Shown piece by piece: positions 1 to 11,184 of a DNA stretch of 64,000 bases. Origin of the DNA: Perkinsus chesapeaki (lineage: Eukaryota > Perkinsozoa > Perkinsida > Perkinsidae); the NCBI GenBank assembly GCA_013115145.1, contig JAAPAO010000041.1, positions 45,685-109,684 on the forward strand, written 5' to 3'. Positions within the stretch are counted from its first letter, which is position 1, and every line of letters begins with the position of its first letter. The translations under genes were made by a program, and so were the position numbers. The notes under the pieces are model-generated. The model had not been told where the DNA came from and did not search any database. It was given only the letters and a program-made list of their open reading frames with translations.

Positions 1-3000
1 CCCATCCTCTTCGGACTGGCGACAGGCAGAGGAGGTCAGCGATGACTTCTCATCGGATCATCTCATTTGTGTAGGCCGTCCGCTCTCTGGTTGCTGTCGA
101 TGGTGAGGAGTTGCTGGAGATTCAGGGAATTCAGATGCAGCTGCCACCAGAGGGGTACCGCCGTGCTGAAGTTGAGTTGCTGTATAAGGCCCAGCCAGGC
201 CCCTACTGGCGTACTTACCCGCTCTGGGCTCTCCGGGATGGATACGGACCACAGAGGCATGCCCTCAAACAGTGCTAGATGGCGTCCTGTTGGCTCCTAC
301 ACCTCTTCAAGCTACAGCGCTGGATTTGGTGTCTCGCTTATTGGCCACTGATGATCGGTGCCGCATTCTGCTGCGAGGGCCCCGAGGATCGGGCAAGTCG
401 GCTGTCCTACGCGGCCTAGTTGCTAGACATGTTGGGGAGTGCAGCGCCAACAACAGGTGGATCGGCATAGCTATTCTGGGAGCTAAGCCTTATCAGGTCG
501 GTAAAGAATATCGATGTCACCCGCGCGACCGACTCCTTGGTCATCCAGCGATGCCTAGAGGGAGGCATGTCTAGGCGAGCTCGAGGTGCTCCGTTGATCG
601 GGTTTGAGGGAATGGCCGTCTTGAGGTAGATACGTTGGTGCCTGCTGATGGTGCCGAAGGAATGACTATTGTGATAGAGGATCTGCATCTCGCAAAAGAG
701 GAGGATGGTGTCCGCTCTGCTGTGGAACTTTTGAGGACGGTACACGTGCCTTATCGGCTCGACTGGAGTACGGTTGATTGCAGGCCTCGAGCCACGGATG
801 GATGGATAGATCGACGTGGTGTAAGTTAGAGGTGGAGGGTGACCTACAGTGGATAGTCACTATGACATCGCTGGTGTGCTGGAAGCAGGAAGCCCTTGTT
901 GGCTTCGGAGTGCACAATAGGCTGCTTAGCTGCTTCACCGCGGTAGCAGCATATTGGTGTCTATCGGAGAAGCGTTATGGCTAGGTTAACCTTCCCGACT
1001 TACCAGATTCCACATTAGAGTCCATTTATTGCAAAGTGCTCAGTAACGTGATAGCCCCTACAGATGGTATTGCTGAGATACCGCTTACGCACAGACCGAC
1101 TCATTTTAAGATTCCTCTCATCACAGTGGCCATTTCGACTTTGCGGAAGTCATTCCTCGTATCGCCCAAATGTAATGGGGAACAGCAGTGCCATAAGGGA
1201 GCCATATTCCTCGCAGATACCGTCAGCAAGGCTCCTTCATTGCAGAGAACGGTCTATGGCGTTACGAAGTCGGCCGCCTCGCCAAGGCCCTGAGCTACAT
1301 GGCGGAGGGTGGCAGTGATGGTAGCCGAATCAAGCGTGACGTGCTACTGCGGGAAGTATGGGAGGACGCTGGCCTGGTGGCCACAGCGGACAGCGGTTCT
1401 GGAGGAGATGGGCCGGTTGATGCTGTGATAGATGGAAGTATTGAGATATTCGAAACTGTCGAGGAACTTCAACGAGAGATTCAAAACAGGATTGCTGGAG
1501 ACGGTATTGCTTTGTGGCCGGAAGCTGTATTTAACAACTGCTAGCTTTAGTCTGTTGATTCCCTTTTTTAGGTCAGCTACATTGCTCGGCTTACTCGTGT
1601 CCTGTCAAGGCCAGGCGGGCATGCTGTTCTGTTGAGTGAGCAGGGCAGCGTCGGCAAGGCCACAGGAGTGAGAATCGCCTGCACTCTAGCAGCGCTCCAG
1701 ATGCGGGAGATAGATGCCTTCCTCATGGAGGAAGCAAAGATCTTGAGAGAGTTGCAGCAACTCGCAGAGGTGCTATTGGAATGATAAGTCATTTTCCAGC
1801 GATTGCTTTCCAGAGTCCCTCAGAACTGGTGGTGCTGGTTGTACGTAACGCTCATGCGTTAAGTGACCTTGCTCTGCAGGAAATATCGGGAATCCTGGCC
1901 AAAGTTAGTTCCTATACCATCGCTACGTCTAGTGTGTACTCTTCCTTGTTTCAGAGTCAGTGGCATGATACGTGTAGCTCCGACGAGCATCCCTCTACGA
2001 CGCGCAGAAGGCAGGTCTCGCGCAACCACACAGTCGTGTTTCATCAGCCCTCTTGGGCAGATCACAGGTTCATCTTGCTTTGACTGTCGATCATCCGTCA
2101 GCTGAAGGCCTCCTAGAATCCTGGGCTGCTGGGTTCCCAAGGCTCATCGAGTCGTGCGCCAAGCTCAGGTGCTTCTTTAATGTCGTTGTAAGAGGGATTT
2201 GTCTATCAGAATACCTCAATGGGATGATAGCAAGCGTTGTATGGCGATAAGGGCGGTGCTGGAGAGGATGGGGAGCCCAGTGGGGGGTGCTGATGTAGGC
2301 TAATACTCAGTGTAACTATCAATCAAGTGTCTTCTGCCATCAGGTCGATCGACTGGTAGAGGTCTTGCTCCGGTTGCGGAAGGCTACTCCGATAGCTGTG
2401 AACGATCGATCACTGCTGGTGATGGCCCGGCGGTTTTGCAGAGTATACGAGGATAGGCGAAAGCGCCTTGAGGAAGTGGATGGAATCCCCGCCTTGTATA
2501 CACTGATGCGGTTTGTTACAGGCTGGGGCAAGGTTACGTGGTTGCTGCCAGCGTCTAGATGGCATTGCAAAGTGGATCGAAGAGAAGGAGAAGGTAATCT
2601 CCGTGGAGCTACAGCCTAAACACGATAAGCTGAAGGCGGAGGTCGACGCCATTGTGGTAGTGTATGGTACTCTTTATTCCCTACTGTGAACTCAACAGGA
2701 GCTCCTGGAAGCACAACAGGCTAATGCTTCTGAATATCGTGATGAAATAGAAGAGGGAGCGGCTAGGGCTGACCGTCGAGCCAGTGAAGTAGCTCAGCTG
2801 TGCCGAGAGGGGCCGCTTTTAGCTTGCCTGCTCTCTGAGGTGCGTAATTTACGGATTGAATACGAGAAGGAGCTAGGACCGACCAAGGAGGCTTTAGAGG
2901 AGTCAATAGCCGGGATGGCTGGCTATGCTCCAAGTGATGTTACCTTAACCTTTGCTGCTGATAATCGCCCAGTGTTCAGATGTTGTAGTAGAGGTATTAG

Positions 3001-6000
3001 AACTAGTGCCTACACCGGATGCCTCAATGGATCTACTAAACGCCTTGTACACCTTAGTTGCTGAAGGTATAGCTGTGGTAATTCTAACTGGCAGCTCTCC
3101 CATGTAGAGGACCATGTGGCAAATGACTGGGAGAGCACACGGGATGCGTTGATGGAGCTGAGCAGCTCGGGGAAGCTAGCATCCAGCTTGATGGGCTTGG
3201 ATGCCGAGAAGCTTACAGAGGCATCTCTGGCTGCAATGAGGAAGTTGGAATGCGTGGATTCAGTGAAGTATAATGTAGGCGAGCTGCGTGGTATCAAGCC
3301 GGATGCCCTCGCTCATAGGAAGCCCCGAAGATGCCATCGTTGTGGATGCACTCGCTGCACTCGCTTATTATTGCTTTATTGACTCATCAGGAAGCGCTCC
3401 ACCGCCTACAGCCGCAGCTTGCCAAGATCACCGAAGTCGAACAGGTAGCTCGCAAATGCGTCTCAAGTTCCAGCAGGAAGGTCAGGAACTAAGCATCATA
3501 AGAACTGATCAGGAGGTCCAGAAAGCTGATCTGGGCAATGCAGCGGGGGTGGGCGAAGATACCACCTCAAGGCTGGAAGCAGCTGAAACCGAAAGGGCCG
3601 AGACGGAGGCGTCCATCGCAGCCTTGACGGAACGGCTAGCGAGGGCTCGAACTGTATATGAGGTAAATTGTGGACGCCTCGGTTGGATCGTCAATGTGGT
3701 TTGGTGGAAGACGATAAGTGTGTATTTTCAGGCGTGCAAGAGGATGAGGGAATCTGTATGGGAGCCACGTTACTCTGCGGTAGAGGCTGAGATGTTGGCA
3801 TTGACGGGCGACGCCCTGCTTGCTGCCTTTTTCCTCACCTGCCTCGCCGGTGCTCCGCCCACCGATCGCGCGAAGAGTGTCTCTGTATGCAAGAGCATAC
3901 TTACCGATCTGGCTCTACCGTTCAGTGAGAAGTTATCCATATTAGATATCATATCACCTCACCCAGTAGAGGTAGGCGTGACAGCGTCTTGGAACCATGA
4001 GAAAGCGCTTGCACGAGCAGTGACGGTTTATTTAGGTCACGAAGTGGCGAGCGGAGAGAGTTCCGGACAGCCTAGTTGACAGCGTTGGCATTCTGCACTA
4101 CATAACCAACGTTGAGGGCAGGTTGGCGCTTATTGTAGATCCGCAAGGGAGGGCTTTGAAATGGATTAAGTCCCACTTGGTCTCGCTAATGGTGTGACAG
4201 CACCTTCGGCATGGTTCACATTGGCTGGTGGTTATTAGATAGTATCCGCTGCTTCACCTTCTGAGATCCCAACAACTGTCAGAGAGGCATCGGCGTCGAA
4301 GGGTGATATCTTGGTTGAAGACGACAGTGAGCCCTCGCGGACTCCTGCTGTAGCTCCCACCGCGGCTTCATTCGTAGTGTCAGAGGATGCAGTCGCCGCG
4401 GTGTTCAGAACGCTGGAGGAAATAAGAGCTAGGATGCCCAATGGAGAGAAATCGCCTCCGAGGTAAGTGTGATACTTTCCCTCCGACTACAGGATGTATT
4501 GTTTGTTCCGAACTTGTTTGTGTTTAGGATATATATCGTTACTACACAGCCCATGTCTCCTTATGTCAAGGATAACTGCCGAAGGGAATCGTTCGATGTG
4601 TTTGACTTCACTCTAGAAGCGAGTGGTATGGGCGCCATCGTCGTTGATGCGGTGAGCTGCCGCGTGCTTTGTGACGTTTCGTAGCGCTGTAGTTGCAGAT
4701 TGTCGATGAGATGGAGCCCCGTCTCGAGCTTCAGAGGCAAAGTCTTCAATTGATGAGGATATCGGATTCAACAAGATTAGATGAGTTGGAACGTGATCTG
4801 TCGAAGCAGCTACTTGCCCCCGACGCTGATGGTGGAGAGGAAAGCATTGTCATCAGCAATGAGGCCGTGACGTCTATCTGTAAAAATACTGCTTACCACC
4901 AGGAGATAGGTCGTAGTGGCCTTGGTATTGATAGGCCGGACGTGTGAGGAGATTACAAGCCTCAGGGAGCAGATCTCTGGCCATTGTAGCTTGCCCACAG
5001 CTATGGAGGAAGTCATTCATAAGTAGGCTTAGCAGGATAAGTGTCAATTGCCGACAGCAATTGTGACAGATACAGCCCATTGAGGAGCAGCATAACTGCT
5101 GTATTGAAAATCATTTCATCATTGACGAAGCTAAACCCTTCATACCGGTAGTCACATCATCTCGTGCAATGTCCCCGCATCGTCACCGGCGGACGGCTCC
5201 ATGCCGTTCTCACAATCACTCCAGCACATGACAGGTTCTCCATCGATGCGTTGACTAAGGGATGCTTATTTGCACTGCGCGACAAGCATGATAAAGATCC
5301 ATCCGAAATGGCAAAGTTGTGCACGGAACAACTCGTGAGAATGGCGCTGCTTGGATGCGCTGAGGTAGGGGTCCTCGCGTAGTGGACTAGTGCCGGCGCA
5401 CTGTAGGCCGATCGCTTTGTTGCTGCTGTTGGCTTTGCCTTCGCATTGGAATCGTTGGTCTCTCCTCGACCAGAGGCCTATGATCTGTACGCTGCGCTGC
5501 TGTGCAAAGGAACCATCTCTGACGAAGTGGACGGTAAGTCAACTCTCCCGAGCTGATTCCGGTTGCCGGCGTGGCTCTTTATGTCGGGTCTTGTCAGCAG
5601 CAGCAACATGCATGCCCCAGAGCCTTCAGACCGATGCACAGTGGGTTACTGAAGATATTTGGGACAATCTGAACAAACTGTGAGCCATTGAACAGTGAAT
5701 CGCGGTGGATTGTACAACTCCTATGATAGTCAACGCGCCGGTGGTTCGTTGTCGGACATCACGGTGAAGCTTATCGAGGACCCTGCTAGCTGGACTCGCC
5801 TACGAGCATCTGGCGACGATTGGCCTATTAATTTGAGTGCTCTTGAAAGAGCTGTTGTATCACAGGCGATCGAAAGCGACTTCGTCGTAAGCTAGATTCC
5901 TAAGACAACGCTGAGGCTTGCGCCTGTAGAGTCAACACCTGCAAGAGTTAGTTTCTGACAAGCTGGTCTACCCTTCATTATCAACCTATTATAATATGTT

Positions 6001-8139
6001 ACGTGCTCTTCGATCTTTGCCTTCGAGAGACTTTCCCTTTATGGTTTTATGCGGAGGAGCATTAAATATCCAATATCAGTTGGACGTCCTTTATCAAATG
6101 CTTGTAAGCTGCAGTGTAGCTGGTGTGCAATAGCTGAGTATCCAGGGCATTTCCCCGGAGCTCCTCGCGGGTGTCCTATCAGTCGCAGACGTCCAGGTTG
6201 ATACGCTCACCAGCGTCATTACAGAGGCAGCAAGGTGCGACTTCCGTGGGCCACGTGGCTTTGAAAGCTCCTTTACGAGTAGTCCTTTATCTCAAATACG
6301 ACCGGCTCCCTCAGTTCCGGTCGAATCGTTATATTACGCGACGTGGACTTCGGAGGTAGCGTAGTAATCGAGGTCTTCCAGCTGATACAGGGATATGCTG
6401 ATGATGGTGGCTCGAGACCGCTAGAAGGCTTCCGGATTATACTAGTTGTTGAAGATGTGTCGAGGCTGTCCGAGAAGGTGGCAAGTTGCTAATATTCATC
6501 ACGGCAACAATACTGACAGATACTTAGCTCGAGTGTGATGGTATCCGTGCCCGAGTCGTGGATCACAGATGCTACTCAACGACTGATGTAGGGGCTACAG
6601 ATTTAGTTTGATGGCAGACCGTCTGAGATCGAATTTACGATATCCTTGCAGATTTCCAGAAGAGCATGCCGCTGGAGGTCAAATCTCCGGAGTGGACGAG
6701 TCCAGCCGTCTCCAGCAGATCTTATTTCGGTTGGATCGTGGAAGATCACTTATGTACACAAGCCGGGGTTTACACGTCTCGAGCTGCTCGCAGCCCTCTA
6801 TAACTTAATTACCTCAGGGACCACAGGCTAGCTGCAAGAGGGCTCGCAATGGCTATAGGTTGTGCACAGCCAAGCGGCGCTGAACTTACGGCACATTTTG
6901 AAGAATTCCTTCTACGGGACGTGATCCTTGGCAGCAACAGTTGCACAGTAGCCGCAAAGGAAAGTACGAGTGGCCAGACATTCCGGAAGACCAAGGCTGC
7001 ATCTGTCAGGACTCGACCTGCTTTACAATGAAGCTTTAGCAGCAGCCCGACTGCACCCGTGCTATAGCGAGTAAATATGATGCATCTTATTCCTCAGCAA
7101 GTGCCAGCAATTTAGGACCATACCAACGGAGACGAATGTCGCATGGGACGACAAACAACGTAGGTCGCAGCTAATCACGAGCATCATTAGAAGTTGGCTT
7201 TTATAGGCTATGGGCTTATGGCCCTTCTCGGCGTCACGCCTCTTACTTCTTCTCAAACGAGTTCAGAATCGGCCACTGAAGTTGTTTTACTCAAAGCACT
7301 TGCCTCTTCAGCTCTAACGTGAGTTTTTTCGAAGTTTCATCTTTGCTCGCAGTGATTGGATAGTTTGTGTAGATCAACGGACGTTAAAGAACAAGGTTTG
7401 GTACACGCTTTGGCGGCCGAGTGCTCTTCATTGAACCGCACCATGGCGGAGCTCCAAATGTCGATGAACTATTCAGATTTGGCAAAGCACCTCCAGCGGA
7501 TACATCTGCAGAAGGAATTCCTGCAGAGCTGGTAGCCACACTTATTTTTACATTTGATTGATAATGAACGACCAGGATCGATCAGGGCCTGCCTACCGTG
7601 TGGCCGTTGAATCTCTTTTCACGTACCAGTCGATTGCTACTGTCTTATCTACAAAACACAGAAATCACAGAGGCCGAGGGATTAGTTTGGAGACTAACGG
7701 CGCTTCCTGCAGGGACGGAGCTCCAGCAAATGATGAACGACTTCGTGACTGTAAGTGTCAGGGTAGGGAATACCGGAGGAAAAGCCTGTAGGTATCTGGC
7801 CTACATGTTGTGAAGGGCGAATGGATTAATGGTGCTTTACGCTCCTCCGCATCAGTGAGCGTCAGTCCCAACGCCTTGCCCATTATGGTCCTCTCTGCCA
7901 CCACGCGCCACCTCGTCGAAGGCCGGGAGCCATCGCGGTATACTTGTATCCCACTTTATTGCGGCCCAGAGTGGGTTAGAGCGCATCTTGTTTATTTTAA
8001 TGGTATTTCGCTCAGCCCTATTATCGATGTTGCGGTACCGGTGGAGGACGAGGAATCAAGAGTCCAGTTGGCGGCGAATGAGGCTCGCATTGTTTTGCTC
8101 GGTTCATGTCGTCATGACGCATGTCACGTAGTCCGATGA
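1..8139 (+). CDS. Dynein heavy chain, C-terminal part (5' end outside window)
   Basis: Motor ATPase that drives microtubule sliding or transport. Matches run in the expected order through many short exons. There is an AAA3-like P-loop (RGPRGSGKSA) near 390-410 and a P-loop-position segment typical of AAA4 (ARLTRVLSRPGGHAVLL) near 1580-1630. A coiled-coil stalk region lies at about 2365-3700. The AAA5 hallmark DPQGRALKWIKSH is near 4138-4175. The AAA6/C-terminal region includes a YTCIPLYCG strand near 7940, typical of the dynein heavy chain C-terminus. No single frame stays open; small introns explain the frame changes I checked. The AAA4 P-loop is degenerate (SEQGSVGKAT instead of GGSGRQS), so this is a diverged heavy chain. 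An axonemal role is likely given IFT81 and PACRG nearby, but the exact class is not resolved. Individual exon ends are not all determined, and decay into a pseudogene cannot be fully excluded. Confidence 0.8.
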
Positions 8140-8209
8140 TTATCTCTTATGCTTGGTTGTCGAGTTTTCACAGTTGTGCTGAGCGTAACATCAGGAAATA
8201 TTTTTCATC

Positions 8210-10132
8210 ATGAGACCGCATAGGTCACCACTACAACCAAGTCATCGAACTGAAATTGCACTGTTGGTCGATAAGGCCATTTCTGTCTTACAGAGTGAGC
8301 CTTATTTTGGCTCCATAGAGGACACAGTGTCTTGTTCCAGTGACTGTATCGGCTTTGGCCCGTGAACGCGACATTCTCGATGATGAGTGGCGACGCTTGG
8401 AGGAGGCCGATCAGAGCGATATGGCAGGTGTCCACGATCATTCTGTGTCAGCGGATCGTTCTGGTGAAGCTGGTGGCGTGCCATCAATTGATGAGGGAGC
8501 GGTAGGGACACAAGTTGTTCATGTACACGACACTTACTCATCTCTCGAGTAATTGTCAGGTTAGTGTATCGGACCTTATCCCTGCGACGCCCCGAGGGAC
8601 CGATCCAGTAGCAGCTGCAGCGGCTGTTGCTGCGATGGACTTCGACCCACAAGCCGCTATTTCACCGATGAAGGCTGCTCAGGCATCTCGGCATCTCCTT
8701 CCTCGGGGAAGAGGGAGCCGTCGGTCAAGTGGAGTACCTGGCGTGAGTTGGCATTCTCAAACAGGTATCTACATTGCTTGCTTCATCACTAGTGAGCTGG
8801 TATTTCAGGGCGATGGGTTGCGCGATGGACTGGCGAAGATAAAAAAGAGCATTCAAAAGGCTTCTCTGCTAAACGCCACGGGGATGCCAAAGCCCTTCAG
8901 ATGGCTGTTGGTGAGTCGGCTAGTCCGCCCCCTTGTGGGCCTCCTGATAATGGTGTTTTCAGCAACTAGAAGAGCCATGCACGTTAGGGCATCTGACCAT
9001 CCCACGCCCATCGTTGGAGATACGTCTATTACTTCCCCTTCGGATGAAGCGGAACAGGACGAGGAACCAGCAGCCAAGAGGAGTCGGGACGAAGGCCAAC
9101 TTTGTATGGCCACAACATCTGAAGTGGCCCTGATATATTTGCCAGATGAAACCATATCAGCGTTAGCTCAACTTGCAAGTGATCCGGCGCTTGGCCACCC
9201 AGGACCACCTGATCGTATTGCCAGTGTAGAGGACTGCTTGGCTCTATGTGATCTCGGCACGGTATCGTATTAGCATTAGCGTGATCCTCACTATTCTCTG
9301 TACTGTCAGCTGGGGTCACACCCCCTCAGCCCTGAAGGAGAGCGAGAAGTGGCCGAGGCAGTACTACCGCCCCTCCCTGAAGGGGTTCATGCCAGTTCAG
9401 ACCGTCCCAGTGGTGTAAGAACTTGCTTTAGTCTCGACCATGTCTCTGTCATCGTCATCCTAGGTACAAGGCATAACTTGGCACCCGCTCAATCGAACAT
9501 GGGCAACACGGTGGCGCGAAGCCGAAGGTCAACAACGAAGCAAGAGCTTTGCCGTGTCTAAGTATGGCGATGAAGGGGCTTATAGGCTCGCTATACGCTT
9601 ACGGAAGGTATAGTGATTAACACTTGGCAAAGCTAGAATCGTATTGGTTCTTTTTCAGTTGTTGGAAGAGTTAGGTTTTATCTCGCCTCATCTTGGGCGA
9701 CCATCAGATCGAGGCACGCCACCGATGTCGGCTCTACCGAGCACTGAGGCTTGGATTCCGAGTGCTATACCGGTCCCTGAGGAGCAGGCTTCAGAACTGC
9801 AAGTCGTACCACACCGTGGCCCTGGCAACAAAATGAGAAGTGGTGTTCCTGGTGTAACATGGAACGAGACTTATCAGATGTGGGTAGCTCGTTGGCGAGA
9901 AGAGCCCAAAGGTGAGCTTTACTAAGTGTTAGCCGATCAAAACTTAAGATTTTTGTTAGGTCGGGAGAACAGCAGAACGTTCTCTGTCAAGCAATACGGT
10001 GCTAACGAGGCTCTGCAAATGGCAATTGATTATAGAAGAATGATGGAGGATGTCGGTAGAGTATGTCTCCCAAGAGGAGCTACTCCTTCCAATACCATAT
10101 CTCATCACAGTGATGCAGCAGATCATCAATAA
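8210..10132 (+). CDS. Protein with three AP2 DNA-binding domains (ApiAP2-like)
   Basis: Likely nuclear DNA-binding regulator. Start ATG is at 8210. Introns at 8295-8340, 8523-8559, 8765-8808, 8911-8962, 9262-9309, 9415-9463, 9608-9658 and 9912-9959 give 515 residues in frame. Three AP2 modules share the pattern SGVxGxxW...WxARW (WxTRW in module 2)...F(S/A)xxxYG(D/N)xxA: about residues 145-190, 324-374 and 434-490. Intron positions fall inside the AP2 modules; in two of them (1 and 3) the junction follows the first strand. Between modules 1 and 2 lies an acidic stretch with a basic KRSRDE patch that could act as nuclear localisation signal. The spacing and YG-x2-A helix are typical of alveolate AP2 proteins, where these domains replace most classical transcription factors. 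Target DNA and biological role cannot be inferred. It sits 70 bp after the dynein stop and ends 88 bp before ERCC1, all on one strand. Confidence 0.85.
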
Positions 10133-10220
10133 TCTAATAATACTGCTGGAGCAAGCATATTTCTATGCTTCATGTCGAGTTCAAACGCGATACTTTTTAC
10201 AGCGATTTTGTGTGTTTTAT

Positions 10221-11062
10221 ATGTCTCGGCTGAAAGCGAGTCTGAGGATTAAAAGTGAGAGCTCAGTCTTATCCTTTGGTGATGAAAGCATCTTGCAGAT
10301 GACCCAATCGTCAATCACTTGGTCAACGCAGCCCCTTTCTTCGAGGACAATCTAGTGCCAGACTTCGCCGTCGAGACCAACACTGCAATATTATACATTA
10401 CGTAAAGCTGAGATGAAGTGCCGCCATATCGGCTCGGTATAGGTTAGGCACCTATCGTCGAAAGCGTGACGAGGTTTCGAGACGTGTCCGTGAGCTAAGT
10501 CGAGTGGTGCCTCCATATCGCGTTAACGTCTTGCTATGTCTGGTAATGTACATTGAAGATGCTGTCTTTATGTCCACTTGCATTCGCCTTAGGTTGACAT
10601 CCCAGCAGCTGAAGCAGGAGAGTGTCTTGAGTCTCTCAATTTGATAGCAGTCCAAACCGGTCTTTCTCTTATACTTGCGTGGTCTAATGTTGAAGCATCT
10701 AGATACGTTCAAACGCTATATAAGTACCAAGGTACGTGCAATGCTGTTGGACTGTATATATTTTATATTACTCAGGCAAAGAAGCTTCTATTATACGGGG
10801 CATACATCGTGTAGCAGCCGAAGATACTGTTGGTCGGGCCGAAGAAGCTTTAACGGCTGTTCGAGGGTCTGCAAGCAAGACTGATGTTAAGAATCTCTTC
10901 AAGCGTCACGGGTACGTAATTAATATGTTCTTAAGATATAGACACCATTTCAGGAGCTTCAAGAACATTATATCGGCTTCTAAGGGTGACTTAATGCAGA
11001 TACATGGCATTGGAGAGGCAAAGGCGCAAGTCCTAGACCGATGCTTCAATGAGAGATTCTAA
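10221..11062 (+). CDS. ERCC1: DNA excision repair protein ERCC1/Rad10
   Basis: Non-catalytic partner of the XPF nuclease, acting in nucleotide excision and interstrand crosslink repair in the nucleus. The start ATG at 10221 and introns at 10255-10298, 10402-10442, 10543-10592, 10732-10775 and 10912-10953 give 206 residues with an exact frame. The central nuclease-like fold has the family strings VPDFAVETNTAILYI and LLCLVDIPAAE, followed by LILAWSNVEASRYVQT, which aligns with the LILAWSPEEAGRYLET region of human ERCC1. The C-terminus holds the paired helix-hairpin-helix domain, including SASKTDV and GDLMQIHGIGEAKAQVL. It is shorter than human ERCC1 (297 residues), mostly by loss of the disordered N-terminus. 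The XPF partner is not in this window. Confidence 0.92.
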
Positions 11063-11184
11063 CACAACTTCCAACCTTGCATCGACGCCGTACGTGTCGA
11101 GTTGCGTGGCGTATCGATCGACAGGGCGTGCGCGTTATCGCTTCCTGTAGAGGGCTTTTTACGTGCAGAATTTCGTTCTTGACA

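Noticed and set aside
5160-5400. Possible separate small gene after 5160
   Set aside because: It fits as dynein AAA6-region exons in order, with no start of its own.
10255-10298. Alternative 20-bp intron in ERCC1
   Set aside because: A 44-bp intron with a GTGAG donor gives the better family match (NDPIVNHLVN) and is in the normal size range.
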